A stretch of 34,232 nt of DNA from positions 1 to 34,232 of the IMG/VR virus record IMGVR_UViG_3300042879_000370. One strand, 5' to 3'. Position numbers and translations under genes: made by a program. Position 1 is the stretch's first letter. Each line of letters begins with the position of its first letter. Shown here piece by piece: positions 25,133 to 31,189 of this stretch. The notes under the pieces are model-generated. The model was not told where the DNA came from and made no database searches. It was given only the letters and a program-made list of their open reading frames with translations. This DNA comes from a virus.

Positions 25133-25396
25133 CTACTTGGTTAAACCGCTTGCTAGTCTGTTGGCTTTAAACAGGTAATCATTGCGTACCGTAGATGGCG
25201 GCACAAAACCATACGCTTTCCAAGTCTTGAGTACATCACTACCTGAACTGTATTTAAAGGTACTTTTAGGTGCTATTGCTAGTTTATCGTTTTCCATAAC
25301 TTTCTCTACGCTAATGGTTAAAGAACCATCTTCTTCTTTGTAAATGCCCAAAAAAGGGATTGGATGCTCTAAATCGGATAATGTAAAAGTTGCCAT
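25133..25396 (-). CDS. Hypothetical protein, last gene of the leftward unit
   Basis: An 87-residue protein with no membrane segment. It starts MATFTLSDLEHPIPFLGIYK and contains SVEKVMENDKLAI. I do not recognise it. A TAGGAG site lies before the ATG and eight bases separate it from the upstream gene. Its TAG stop lies base-to-base against the endolysin stop on the other strand, with no terminator between. Confidence 0.7.
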   Translation of the reverse strand: MATFTLSDLEHPIPFLGIYKEEDGSLTISVEKVMENDKLAIAPKSTFKYSSGSDVLKTWKAYGFVPPSTVRNDYLFKANRLASGLTK

Positions 25397-25404
25397 GCTT
25401 TCTC

Positions 25405-25743
25405 CTATGCGGTTGATTTATCAATTAATCGGTTGTTTGCTTGTAAAGTACGCCAAATCTCTACCCTAAGTTGTGCTGCTGTCATCTTCCACTTCAATGT
25501 TTCCTCTACTTCTACTGCTTCCTTCAAACCATCCAATAAGTCACGATATTCTTGCCTAGCATACGCATCTCTTTCCTGTCCTGCCATAGTATCTACCCCA
25601 GCAAAGAAGGCTTCTTGCATTAAAAGGGCCTTTTTAGACTTACGGAACTCCTCTAAATACACCCGTTCAGACTTGGCTTTAGCAAATAAACTAGCATTTT
25701 TAAGTAAAAAGTCTACTGCTGCGTTTGGGTTAATTTCTTCCAT
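25405..25743 (-). CDS. Conserved helical phage protein of unknown function
   Basis: A 112-residue, mostly helical, charged protein. The pattern FLLKNASLFAKAKSERVYLE, EFRKSKKALLM, EYRDLLDGLKEAVE and LRVEIWRTLQANNR recurs in proteobacterial phages and prophages near replication genes, to my knowledge without a known role. It starts directly after the helicase stop, with GGAGAATTAA bridging the two, so translation is likely coupled. An interaction with the replication machinery is possible, by position only. Confidence 0.75.
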   Translation of the reverse strand: MEEINPNAAVDFLLKNASLFAKAKSERVYLEEFRKSKKALLMQEAFFAGVDTMAGQERDAYARQEYRDLLDGLKEAVEVEETLKWKMTAAQLRVEIWRTLQANNRLIDKSTA

Positions 25744-26652
25744 TTAATTCTCCAAATAACGGTGTATTGGTGTATCTGCTTCTTCAATAAACTGCTGACT
25801 CTTGTAATCAAACCATAGTTTTAACTTGCCTTCCCACTCGCCATTTCGTTGTTTTTCACAGACCAATACGGCATCCGGCACTTCTCTATCAAAATGATGT
25901 GGGTTTTCTGCAACAATCTGCGCTTTTTCCTTGTTTTTCCAAACAATGAACACATTGTCTGCCTGGTCAGTAATCGAACCTGAACCCTTTAAATCAAACT
26001 TTCCACCTATGGATTTCTCGTCACTTCCTTTTCTCATGTGATGAACTAGGTGTATATGCACTCCTGAATCCCTTGAAAGGGCGCACAAGGCGTTTACGAA
26101 GTCCTTTTGACCATTCATATCATCCTCACCCTTAACGCACTTCATAAGGCTATCTATGACGATTTGGGTAATTCCTAGTTCTGTAGTGGCATACCGGCAA
26201 ACTGCAAGCATTTGCTGAACATCAATCATCCCATGATGGTCGTATAAGTAAAGCTGGTCTTTTTTCCAGTTAGAAAAGGCTTGTGTTGCAGTAGGAGCAG
26301 GCTTTTTTTGACCTGCGGCCTGTCTTACCATTCGCGCTAAAGTAATCTCAGGGCGCATTTCAAAGCTAGCAATAAGGCACTTTTGACCCTGTTCTACTAA
26401 TCCAAGCACGACTTGACCCAATAATAACGACTTTCCATGCCCGTTTACCCCAGCCCAAAGACTGACTTCAGACGGTCTAATAGAGATATTTCTAGCCTTT
26501 TGCCAAGGTAATGCACAGCCTTTGGCGTATAAATTACCTGCAAAGTAATCATCCAAAGACCCTTGATAGTCCGATTTTTCCCTAATCTTGCGTTTAACAT
26601 TGGTTTCTTGGCTGTATTTCAACCAGTCAATATCATCCTTTTCTATAAACAT
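25744..26652 (-). CDS. Replicative helicase, DnaB/RepA-type RecA-fold ATPase
   Basis: A 302-residue protein counted from the ATG at 26652. I chose it because GGAG stands seven bases upstream; longer in-frame starts (26664, 26700) run far into the preceding gene. Walker A is GVNGHGKS at 68-75 and Walker B IVID at 164-167. HLVHHMRK at 201-208 matches the His motif (H4) of hexameric helicases. GSGSITDQADNVFIVWKN carries the late arginine/sensor region. The N-terminal primase of Twinkle or T7 gp4 is absent, so priming must come from the host. It unwinds DNA ahead of the host polymerase and is presumably loaded by the initiator encoded upstream. Confidence 0.88.
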   Translation of the reverse strand: MFIEKDDIDWLKYSQETNVKRKIREKSDYQGSLDDYFAGNLYAKGCALPWQKARNISIRPSEVSLWAGVNGHGKSLLLGQVVLGLVEQGQKCLIASFEMRPEITLARMVRQAAGQKKPAPTATQAFSNWKKDQLYLYDHHGMIDVQQMLAVCRYATTELGITQIVIDSLMKCVKGEDDMNGQKDFVNALCALSRDSGVHIHLVHHMRKGSDEKSIGGKFDLKGSGSITDQADNVFIVWKNKEKAQIVAENPHHFDREVPDAVLVCEKQRNGEWEGKLKLWFDYKSQQFIEEADTPIHRYLEN

Positions 26653-26947
26653 TAATCTCTCCATCGTTATCAAGACCGATGATTGTATTGACTTCAGCAT
26701 CTACCAAGGCAATCCACCACTTTGTAAACTGAGCAATGTCTTTAGCTGGCATTAGTTGGATGTTTAAGTCTTTAGCCCAACTCAAATCCACCAGTTTTTG
26801 ATGGTCTCTATCGTCTATCCATACCGTAGGAATAATTCCGTCAGATACATCCTTTTCTGCGTTAAAGGTCTTGCCAAACTGCACAAATACCGATTTAGGT
26901 TTGTTACCGGCCATACGCATTGCAATTATTTGATTATGTCCAATCAT
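26633..26947 (-). CDS. Hypothetical protein between initiator and helicase
   Basis: A 104-residue protein (MIGHNQIIAMRMAGNKPKSV at start, WIDDRDHQKLVDLSWAKD inside). No family recognised and no membrane segment. The repeated box GGAGTAAGTGATG supplies its ribosome binding site and fixes the ATG at 26947 rather than the GTG three bases before. The TAA inside the box is also the stop of the upstream initiator gene. It overlaps the helicase start by 20 bases. Helicase loading or inhibition would fit the location, but nothing in the sequence proves it. Confidence 0.72.
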   Translation of the reverse strand: MIGHNQIIAMRMAGNKPKSVFVQFGKTFNAEKDVSDGIIPTVWIDDRDHQKLVDLSWAKDLNIQLMPAKDIAQFTKWWIALVDAEVNTIIGLDNDGEINVYRKG

Positions 26948-26957
26948 CACTTACTCC
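26945..26957 (-). promoter_or_regulatory. Repeated initiation box, copy 4 (minus strand)
   Basis: GGAGTAAGTGATG on the minus strand. It starts the gene at 26947, and its inner TAA is the stop codon of the replication initiator. Same sequence as the three rightward copies. Confidence 0.85.
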
Positions 26958-27592
26958 CAAGGTTTTTTAGTTTGTACTGCATTTTTTGTACCACCTGAAT
27001 CTTGACACCTAGAAAGCCAACCACTTAAAAACTTGTTGTAATTGCTCTTGGTTTTGGTAGGGTTAGCTTTTAGCCATACAACTGCTTTTGATAGTTCTGC
27101 ATCAATATTTGTAGCTGGATAGGCTTTGCTCCAAAGTTCTTTTTGAGAATCATCAATATTTTCAAAACAGTTACTTTCGGCATTGAAGCTAATTGCGTTC
27201 AATGCACCCTTACCCTTCCCCTTACCCTTACCCAAGCCGTCATCTGACTGACTAATGACCGTCACTTGTCCGCAATCTGCTGACGGATACTTGCCTTTGC
27301 TTCTAACTCGTTGTTCCCATTTAAGAATTTGCAAATATGGTTTGTCATCTACTTGATAACGGATTGCTAACTCTTGTCTGACAAGTGACTGCAAATGGCT
27401 GTCAATTTTATCTAGTTTTACGCTATCTTTTAATGGATAGCAGCGTGATTTAAGTATTGGAAGCCTGGCATCCATACGACCAAAATCATCACTAACCACT
27501 AACAACCGATAAAAAAAGACTTCTTCTTCAGGTGTAAGGCCGTCTATTGCTGAGGAATCAACAATACCCTCTTTTAGTAACCTATTCGGCAT
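26951..27592 (-). CDS. Phage replication initiator / replisome organiser
   Basis: A 213-residue protein from the ATG at 27592. The N-terminal domain (about 1-105: MPNRLLKEGIVDSSAIDGLT, FYRLLVVSDDFGRMDARL, LQILKWEQRVRSKGKYPS) matches phage replication proteins that bind the origin. A central linker GKGKGKGKG (121-129) joins a C-terminal part (about 150-197) with WLKANPTKTKSNYNKFLSGW, seen in helicase-recruiting proteins. An upstream in-frame ATG (27613) has a poorer site; AAAAGG precedes 27592. The first 11 bases overlap the HNH gene. The linker DNA is a G-rich hexamer repeat that may be the origin itself, as in lambda O. Confidence 0.83.
   Translation of the reverse strand: MPNRLLKEGIVDSSAIDGLTPEEEVFFYRLLVVSDDFGRMDARLPILKSRCYPLKDSVKLDKIDSHLQSLVRQELAIRYQVDDKPYLQILKWEQRVRSKGKYPSADCGQVTVISQSDDGLGKGKGKGKGALNAISFNAESNCFENIDDSQKELWSKAYPATNIDAELSKAVVWLKANPTKTKSNYNKFLSGWLSRCQDSGGTKNAVQTKKPWE
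27207..27233 (-). repeat. G-rich hexamer repeat (GGGTAA-type), candidate origin / G-quadruplex
   Basis: Read on the minus strand, five runs of three or four G are separated by TAA, TAA, AA and TAA, i.e. nearly five tandem copies of GGGTAA with one changed unit. It lies inside the initiator gene and encodes the GKGKGKG linker. The neighbouring 27135-27200 is AT-rich. Iterons plus AT-rich DNA within an initiator gene recall the lambda origin; the G runs also meet the simple four-run rule for G-quadruplexes. Confidence 0.8.
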
Positions 27593-27989
27593 AAAATTTA
27601 GTACCTTTTTCATATCTGTATTGAAAATGTTTGCAATCTTCAGCATCGCCCCATTCAAGCATTAATTCGTAAGGTATTCCAATAGCGCCACCTATAAACC
27701 AAGCAAATTCATGCCTACTGTATGGGCCATCCATGTGGGCATAAGAACAAACTTTTTTTAAAAAATCTTCCATAGAATGTTGATGTTCATGGCAATTTTC
27801 GCAAAGTACAGCAAGTTGTTTAGGACTGTATTCCCAAGGTTCACGACCTTTAAAATATTCCTTGTGGTGAACATTTAAAGTTGATTCGCCATCACCACAT
27901 CGCTCACAATGAAAATCAGCCTTTTGCATAGCCTCAAGCCTGAGTTTTTGCCATCTAGGGTCTTTTAACTTTTCCCAATATGCACTCAT
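27582..27989 (-). CDS. HNH endonuclease (zinc-finger type)
   Basis: A 135-residue protein from the ATG at 27989, chosen because AAAGGAC lies six bases upstream; the start five codons earlier would overlap the regulator gene. Zinc ligands CERC (28-31) and CENC (63-66) flank the LNVHHKEY motif (H41, H42), and HEHQH follows: an HNH nuclease with a cross-braced Cys4 site. The C-terminal 60 residues are of unknown role. It may be a homing endonuclease or a DNA-processing enzyme of the replication unit. It overlaps the initiator start by 11 bases. Confidence 0.88.
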   Translation of the reverse strand: MSAYWEKLKDPRWQKLRLEAMQKADFHCERCGDGESTLNVHHKEYFKGREPWEYSPKQLAVLCENCHEHQHSMEDFLKKVCSYAHMDGPYSRHEFAWFIGGAIGIPYELMLEWGDAEDCKHFQYRYEKGTKFYAE

Positions 27990-27990
27990 A

Positions 27991-28191
27991 TCAGTCCTTT
28001 GCAAACAAGTCTGGTCTAAGCATTTCCTTAGTCAAGCGACCTTCTGATAGTTCTAAAATGCGTTTTAAATGCTTTATTGGCACTCTGCCCCTATCAGCCC
28101 AGTTGTAAACAGCAGATGGTCTTATTTCTAAATGTTCTGCTAACTGCGTAATACTGCCAAATTCGGCTTTTATTAAATTTAATTGGTGCAT
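27991..28191 (-). CDS. YdaS/Cro-like helix-turn-helix regulator
   Basis: A 66-residue DNA-binding protein. The segment GSITQLAEHLEIRPSAVYNW (about 12-31) is a helix-turn-helix, followed by ADRGRVPIK and a C-terminal EMLRPDLF. RGRVP and LRPD are hallmarks of the YdaS/Cro-like family. A strong GGAGG six bases ahead fixes the ATG at 28191, not the in-frame GTG at 28218. First gene of the leftward unit, facing the rightward promoter, so it probably regulates the divergent region. With no integrase here it is better seen as an early-to-late switch than as a lysogeny repressor. Confidence 0.85.
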   Translation of the reverse strand: MHQLNLIKAEFGSITQLAEHLEIRPSAVYNWADRGRVPIKHLKRILELSEGRLTKEMLRPDLFAKD

Positions 28192-28240
28192 AAATCCTCC
28201 TTTTCCACACTCTACCACAAAATGAACAAAAGTGTTGTAT

Positions 28241-28255
28241 TAGGGAAACTCCCTA
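28241..28255. promoter_or_regulatory. Inverted repeat, likely operator in the divergent control region
   Basis: TAGGGA-AAC-TCCCTA is a perfect 6-base inverted repeat with a three-base centre. It lies in the 133 bases between the divergent regulator (28191) and the first rightward gene (28325), nine bases before the -35 of the rightward promoter. Its size suits a dimeric helix-turn-helix protein, most simply the adjacent YdaS/Cro-like regulator. No second full copy was found. Confidence 0.6.
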
Positions 28256-28263
28256 TAAAATAA

Positions 28264-28293
28264 TTGAATTAAAGTAGAACATTAGTGTATAGT
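28264..28293 (+). promoter_or_regulatory. Rightward early promoter (sigma70-type)
   Basis: TTGAAT (28264-28269) and TATAGT (28288-28293) are separated by 18 bases. They match the -35 and -10 consensus at four and five of six places. Transcription would start near 28300, 25 bases before the first rightward gene. I could not find an equally good leftward promoter in this interval. Confidence 0.65.
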
Positions 28294-28314
28294 GGAGTCT
28301 AGTTCAACAGTAAA

Positions 28315-28327
28315 GGAGTAAGTGATG
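28315..28327 (+). promoter_or_regulatory. Repeated initiation box, copy 1 (GGAGTAAGTGATG)
   Basis: Ribosome binding site and start codon of the gene at 28325. The identical 13-mer starts the genes at 28696 and 30172 and, on the minus strand, 26947. Confidence 0.85.
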
Positions 28328-28405
28328 AAACCAACAGTATTTGATGTACTTTGCGCCTTAGTTTTGGGTGCAGTCTTAGGCGCGATGTTTGCGATGGGTG
28401 TTTAA
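28325..28405 (+). CDS. 26-residue membrane peptide
   Basis: Encodes 26 residues: a polar MKPT start, then a single hydrophobic helix (LCALVLGAVLGAMFAMGV). First gene of the rightward unit, with an excellent ribosome binding site in the repeated box. Small Gly/Ala-rich membrane peptides can act in superinfection exclusion or host takeover, but no family is recognised. The next gene begins two bases after its stop. Confidence 0.65.
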   Translation: MKPTVFDVLCALVLGAVLGAMFAMGV

Positions 28406-28406
28406 C

Positions 28407-28685
28407 ATGAACAGCCACGATGCGTACTACGAACCCGAAGATGACTACACGGACTCTGACGAGTTCCAATGCGAAGTTGCAGAACTAATGAAAGACGAGT
28501 ACAACCCATGCAACTGGGGTAATTTCTGCGAAGCGTTTGAGGGTGTACAAGACCCCGAAGTTGTAGCCCAATTAGAAGAACTGTTAGAAAAGCGTGACTT
28601 TATGGCTTTAGGCCGTAAGTTATGGAATATGTCGTATGAGTACCAAGAGCGTTTTGCCACAGATGCAGTATTAGATAACCAATAA
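28407..28685 (+). CDS. Hypothetical acidic early protein
   Basis: A 92-residue, strongly acidic protein (DAYYEPEDDYTDSDEFQCEV at the start), with helical stretches (DPEVVAQLEELLEKRDF) behind. The ATG at 28407 is preferred to an upstream TTG. No family recognised. Acidic early phage proteins may mimic DNA and block host DNA-binding proteins, which can only be suggested here. Its TAA stop runs into the repeated initiation box of the next gene. Confidence 0.68.
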   Translation: MNSHDAYYEPEDDYTDSDEFQCEVAELMKDEYNPCNWGNFCEAFEGVQDPEVVAQLEELLEKRDFMALGRKLWNMSYEYQERFATDAVLDNQ

Positions 28686-28698
28686 GGAGTAAGTGATG
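28686..28698 (+). promoter_or_regulatory. Repeated initiation box, copy 2 (GGAGTAAGTGATG)
   Basis: Ribosome binding site and ATG of the annealing-protein gene at 28696. Identity with copies 1, 3 and 4 decides for ATG 28696 over the GTG at 28693. Confidence 0.85.
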
Positions 28699-29229
28699 TC
28701 ATATTTAGAACTACGCAAGATTAATGTAAACGAACACACAGAAAAGAAGGGTAAATTTACCTACCTTTCATGGGCTTGGGCGGTTGACCAACTGTTACAA
28801 GCAGACCAAATGGCAACATGGGAATACCAGTCACCTATGCAGTTTGGTGATACTTTGATGGTATTTTGCTCAGTTACCGCATTTGGCAAGACTATGACAG
28901 CCCAATTACCTGTCCTAAATGCCCAAAACAAAGCCATTGCTAATCCTGATGCGTTTGCGGTTAATACTGCAATGCAGCGTTGCCTGGCTAAAGCGATTGC
29001 CCTGCATGGTATTGGACTGTACATCTATGCCGGTGAGGACATTCCTACTGAAGAACCTGTAGATTTAACCGCAGAATCGAAGTTATGGGTAGATTCAATC
29101 AAGAATTGCACCACCATTGACGAACTAAAGTCCACATACGGTAAGGCATACGCAGTACTAAGTAAGGACAAAAACGCAGTCCAAATCATCGCAAACGCTA
29201 AAGACCTAAAGAAAGTGGAACTGACATGA
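28696..29229 (+). CDS. DUF1071-type single-strand annealing protein (Sak-like)
   Basis: A 177-residue protein. YLELRKINVNEHTEKKGKFT with YLSWAWAVDQLL is the characteristic opening of DUF1071 proteins. These are regarded as Sak-type single-strand annealing recombinases of phages. SVTAFGKTMTAQLPVLNAQN and NPDAFAVNTAMQRCLAKAIA, then LHGIGLYIYAGED, complete the family core (about 1-120). The C-terminal 55 residues are helical. With the overlapping YqaJ exonuclease gene (ATGA) it forms a classic exonuclease/annealase pair for recombination or end processing. Confidence 0.87.
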   Translation: MSYLELRKINVNEHTEKKGKFTYLSWAWAVDQLLQADQMATWEYQSPMQFGDTLMVFCSVTAFGKTMTAQLPVLNAQNKAIANPDAFAVNTAMQRCLAKAIALHGIGLYIYAGEDIPTEEPVDLTAESKLWVDSIKNCTTIDELKSTYGKAYAVLSKDKNAVQIIANAKDLKKVELT

Positions 29230-29831
29230 TTGAACAAGGCACACCTGAATGGCATGAACTCCGCAGGGGCAAAGTAACCGCTTCTAGGGTAGCTGACATA
29301 CTTGCAAAGACAAAGACTGGGCCTTCAGCGAGTCGGCAAAACTATCTGATTGAGCTTGCCTTGCAAAGAACTACCAAGACCATAGAAGAATCATATACCA
29401 ATGCCGCGATGGAATGGGGAACTAATACCGAACCCCAGGCTAGAGTTGCCTACGAAGTTAAAACAGGTAATTTTGTAGACCAAGTGGCATTTATTGACCA
29501 TCCTACGATTGCAGGGTTTGGATGTTCACCCGATGGCTTGGTTGGCGAAAACCTTATTGAAATCAAATGCCCTAACTCAGCAACCCATTGGGAATACTTT
29601 AAGGCCAAAGAGCCACCTAAAAAGTACTTTATTCAGATGCAGGCTCAAATGGCAGTGACTGAAGCTAAATGGTGCGACTTTGTATCTTTCGACCCAAGGA
29701 TGCCGGAACGCAGTCAACTCTTGATAGTTAATGTCCCTAGAGATGATGTGTTTATATTAATTATGGAATCAGAAATAAAGCAGTTTTTAAGTGAAGTAGA
29801 TGCAGAAGTAAAACTTATGGAGAATCAATAA
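29226..29831 (+). CDS. YqaJ-type (lambda exonuclease family) recombination nuclease
   Basis: A 201-residue protein. The start QGTPEWHELRRGKVTASRVA is the signature of YqaJ exonucleases. The nuclease core is GCSPDGL with D103, then E112-I-K114 (NLIEIKCP), the PD-(D/E)XK metal site. FIQMQAQMAVTEAKWCDFVS is the conserved Q-containing motif. It resects double-stranded ends to give single strands for the annealing protein next to it. Length is normal for the family, so it looks functional. Confidence 0.92.
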   Translation: MIEQGTPEWHELRRGKVTASRVADILAKTKTGPSASRQNYLIELALQRTTKTIEESYTNAAMEWGTNTEPQARVAYEVKTGNFVDQVAFIDHPTIAGFGCSPDGLVGENLIEIKCPNSATHWEYFKAKEPPKKYFIQMQAQMAVTEAKWCDFVSFDPRMPERSQLLIVNVPRDDVFILIMESEIKQFLSEVDAEVKLMENQ

Positions 29832-30082
29832 TGGCAATTCAATATTTTGTAAAAGCAGCAGTATCAGAGTACGAAGATAAAAACGATGGCAAGATGAAAA
29901 AACGCTATCAAAGTATTGGCGTAATCATGGACACTAAACATGGCCTTATGCTAAAACTTGAAACATTACCGTTGTTTGCCTTAAAAGAAGGCGGTTTAAT
30001 TGCTTATTTAAACCCCCCTGAAGATAAAGCAATTCCTACGCAACAGGTAAGTAAAGAATTTAAGGAAGATGTGCCATTTTGA
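29831..30082 (+). CDS. Single-stranded DNA-binding-like protein
   Basis: An 83-residue protein, beginning AIQYFVKAAVSEYEDKNDGK and rich in beta-forming residues. It ends KEDVPF, resembling the acidic-proline-Phe tip (DDDIPF) by which SSB proteins recruit partner enzymes. Its place after annealase and exonuclease genes fits such a role. It is shorter than usual SSBs, so this is an SSB-like call and not a firm one. A TAATG overlap links it to the exonuclease. Confidence 0.65.
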   Translation: MAIQYFVKAAVSEYEDKNDGKMKKRYQSIGVIMDTKHGLMLKLETLPLFALKEGGLIAYLNPPEDKAIPTQQVSKEFKEDVPF

Positions 30083-30171
30083 TAACGGGGCGAAAGCGGA
30101 TGCTATCAGCCAATTAAGTTTGTGCTTCAATGATAGATGCAGCGAGTAGCTCCACCTAATAGGAGTAAGTG
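30083..30171 (+). promoter_or_regulatory. 89-base structured leader without a gene
   Basis: The longest gap in the early unit. CTATCA (30103-30108) can pair with TGATAG (30131-30136) around an inner TTAAG (30114-30118) / CTTCAA stem with one bulge. CTCC (30150-30153) can pair with the GGAG (30162-30165) of the next ribosome binding site. It may control translation of the downstream gene or be a processing site. No tRNA pattern is seen. Confidence 0.4.
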
Positions 30172-30174
30172 ATG
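30162..30174 (+). promoter_or_regulatory. Repeated initiation box, copy 3 (GGAGTAAGTGATG)
   Basis: Ribosome binding site and ATG of the secreted-protein gene at 30172. The only copy that is not attached to a preceding gene but to a structured leader. Confidence 0.85.
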
Positions 30175-30456
30175 AAAGAACTGATTATTTTTCTAGTAGG
30201 ATTTACCATTGGCGGTTGGGCCGTGCAGTCAGAAGCACAAACTTATGTCATAACTAACCCACAAGGTTATAGCCAAGGAACTGTACAAGTACAAGGTAAC
30301 CAGGCGCAGGTCGTAAACAATGCAGGCTACATAACTCAAACCTTGACTATTTACCCCAATCAAGTTGTAACCCCACAAGGGTACGCCATTGGAACTCCTA
30401 GCTATACAGTCCCATCCGTACCCATGTCACCCCCATCCCCAAGGGTGCTGCAATGA
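30172..30456 (+). CDS. Secreted or membrane-anchored small protein
   Basis: A 94-residue protein with an N-terminal hydrophobic segment (KELIIFLVGFTIGGWAVQSE) and a likely signal-peptidase site after SEAQ. The rest is Gln/Val/Tyr/Pro rich (TNPQGYSQGTVQVQGNQAQV) and ends with PP-rich residues. No family recognised. Expected in the periplasm or held in the inner membrane. Early expression suggests a role at the host envelope, e.g. superinfection exclusion, which is only a guess. Confidence 0.65.
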   Translation: MKELIIFLVGFTIGGWAVQSEAQTYVITNPQGYSQGTVQVQGNQAQVVNNAGYITQTLTIYPNQVVTPQGYAIGTPSYTVPSVPMSPPSPRVLQ

Positions 30457-30554
30457 TTGAAACCGTAATGATTGTGTTTGCAATAGGCGTATTTGCCATG
30501 TTTGCAACCGTTATGGTACTTGCCGCTATATTTCTTTTTTGGATAAATAAATGA
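30453..30554 (+). CDS. 33-residue membrane peptide
   Basis: Encodes 33 residues, nearly all hydrophobic (MIVFAIGVFAMFATVMVLAA, then IFLFW) and ending INK. One transmembrane helix. It overlaps both neighbours by four bases (ATGA at each end), which strongly supports that it is translated. No family recognised. Confidence 0.65.
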   Translation: MIETVMIVFAIGVFAMFATVMVLAAIFLFWINK

Positions 30555-31189
30555 CATTTTTAGTAGTTAACATACCCCCAGTTAAATGCTTTGTGCGTAA
30601 AGAGTACCTTTACAACCATGAGAAGGGCCACGGAGAACTAGAACCTTGCGTATGGATGACCGCCAAGGCTATAAAGGGCCAAGCCTTTAGAATTGAGTCT
30701 ATGCTTACTAACTATGGGGCTTTGTACGATAAGCTGCCAATTAGTGCTTATGTATGGAAGGAAGTTGTTGACCCCCTGCCATTGGATTATTTGCAAATAT
30801 GGGATTGCCTGTCATACGATATGGCGGTGATTGAAAAGTCTAACTTGCGTGGCCTGAAGGTGAAATACTTTGGTAAAGACAGGCAGTTTCACTTTGGCAA
30901 CTACTTGTTTACAGTCGATTTTGCCAGTCCTGATGCTAACCGTTTAGATACTAGCTTTAGCGAGGGGGTCGAGGAACACAAGTCGTACAACTTTATCAAG
31001 CTAGATAACGGTCAATTTGCTTGCCAGCCGAACAACCGTTGCCTTTGGTACGATGTTTCGCTTGTGCCAGCAGAACTCAAAACACCTGATTTTAAAATAC
31101 CAACCGAAATCTACAGCGTTGAAAACCATGCCAAGTGGTCAGCTAAAGACGAATGGTTCTACAACTTTGACGAGATAAAGCATGACTGA
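30551..31189 (+). CDS. Conserved hypothetical phage protein
   Basis: A 212-residue protein. Segments such as FVRKEYLYNHEKGHGELEPC, then VWMTAKAIKGQAFRIESML, and NYGALYDKLPISAYVWK recur, to my memory, in proteins of uncultured aquatic phages next to recombination genes. Function unknown. LPLDYLQIWDCLSYDM and LYNHEKGHGE show no clear active-site motif. It overlaps the following zinc-finger gene by eight bases. Length and conservation suggest a real enzyme or binding protein, not a small accessory. Confidence 0.72.
   Translation: MTFLVVNIPPVKCFVRKEYLYNHEKGHGELEPCVWMTAKAIKGQAFRIESMLTNYGALYDKLPISAYVWKEVVDPLPLDYLQIWDCLSYDMAVIEKSNLRGLKVKYFGKDRQFHFGNYLFTVDFASPDANRLDTSFSEGVEEHKSYNFIKLDNGQFACQPNNRCLWYDVSLVPAELKTPDFKIPTEIYSVENHAKWSAKDEWFYNFDEIKHD

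Noticed and set aside
27207-27233. CRISPR-like array
   Set aside because: The repeats are hexamers without spacers and are in frame within a coding gene.
27991-28191. YdaS-type toxin-antitoxin pair
   Set aside because: A YdaS-like regulator is present but no YdaT-type partner lies beside it; the neighbours are an HNH nuclease and a divergent membrane peptide.
30083-30171. Possible tRNA in the gap of the early unit
   Set aside because: No T-loop GTTCGA-type sequence and no cloverleaf arms could be formed; only simple hairpins are visible.
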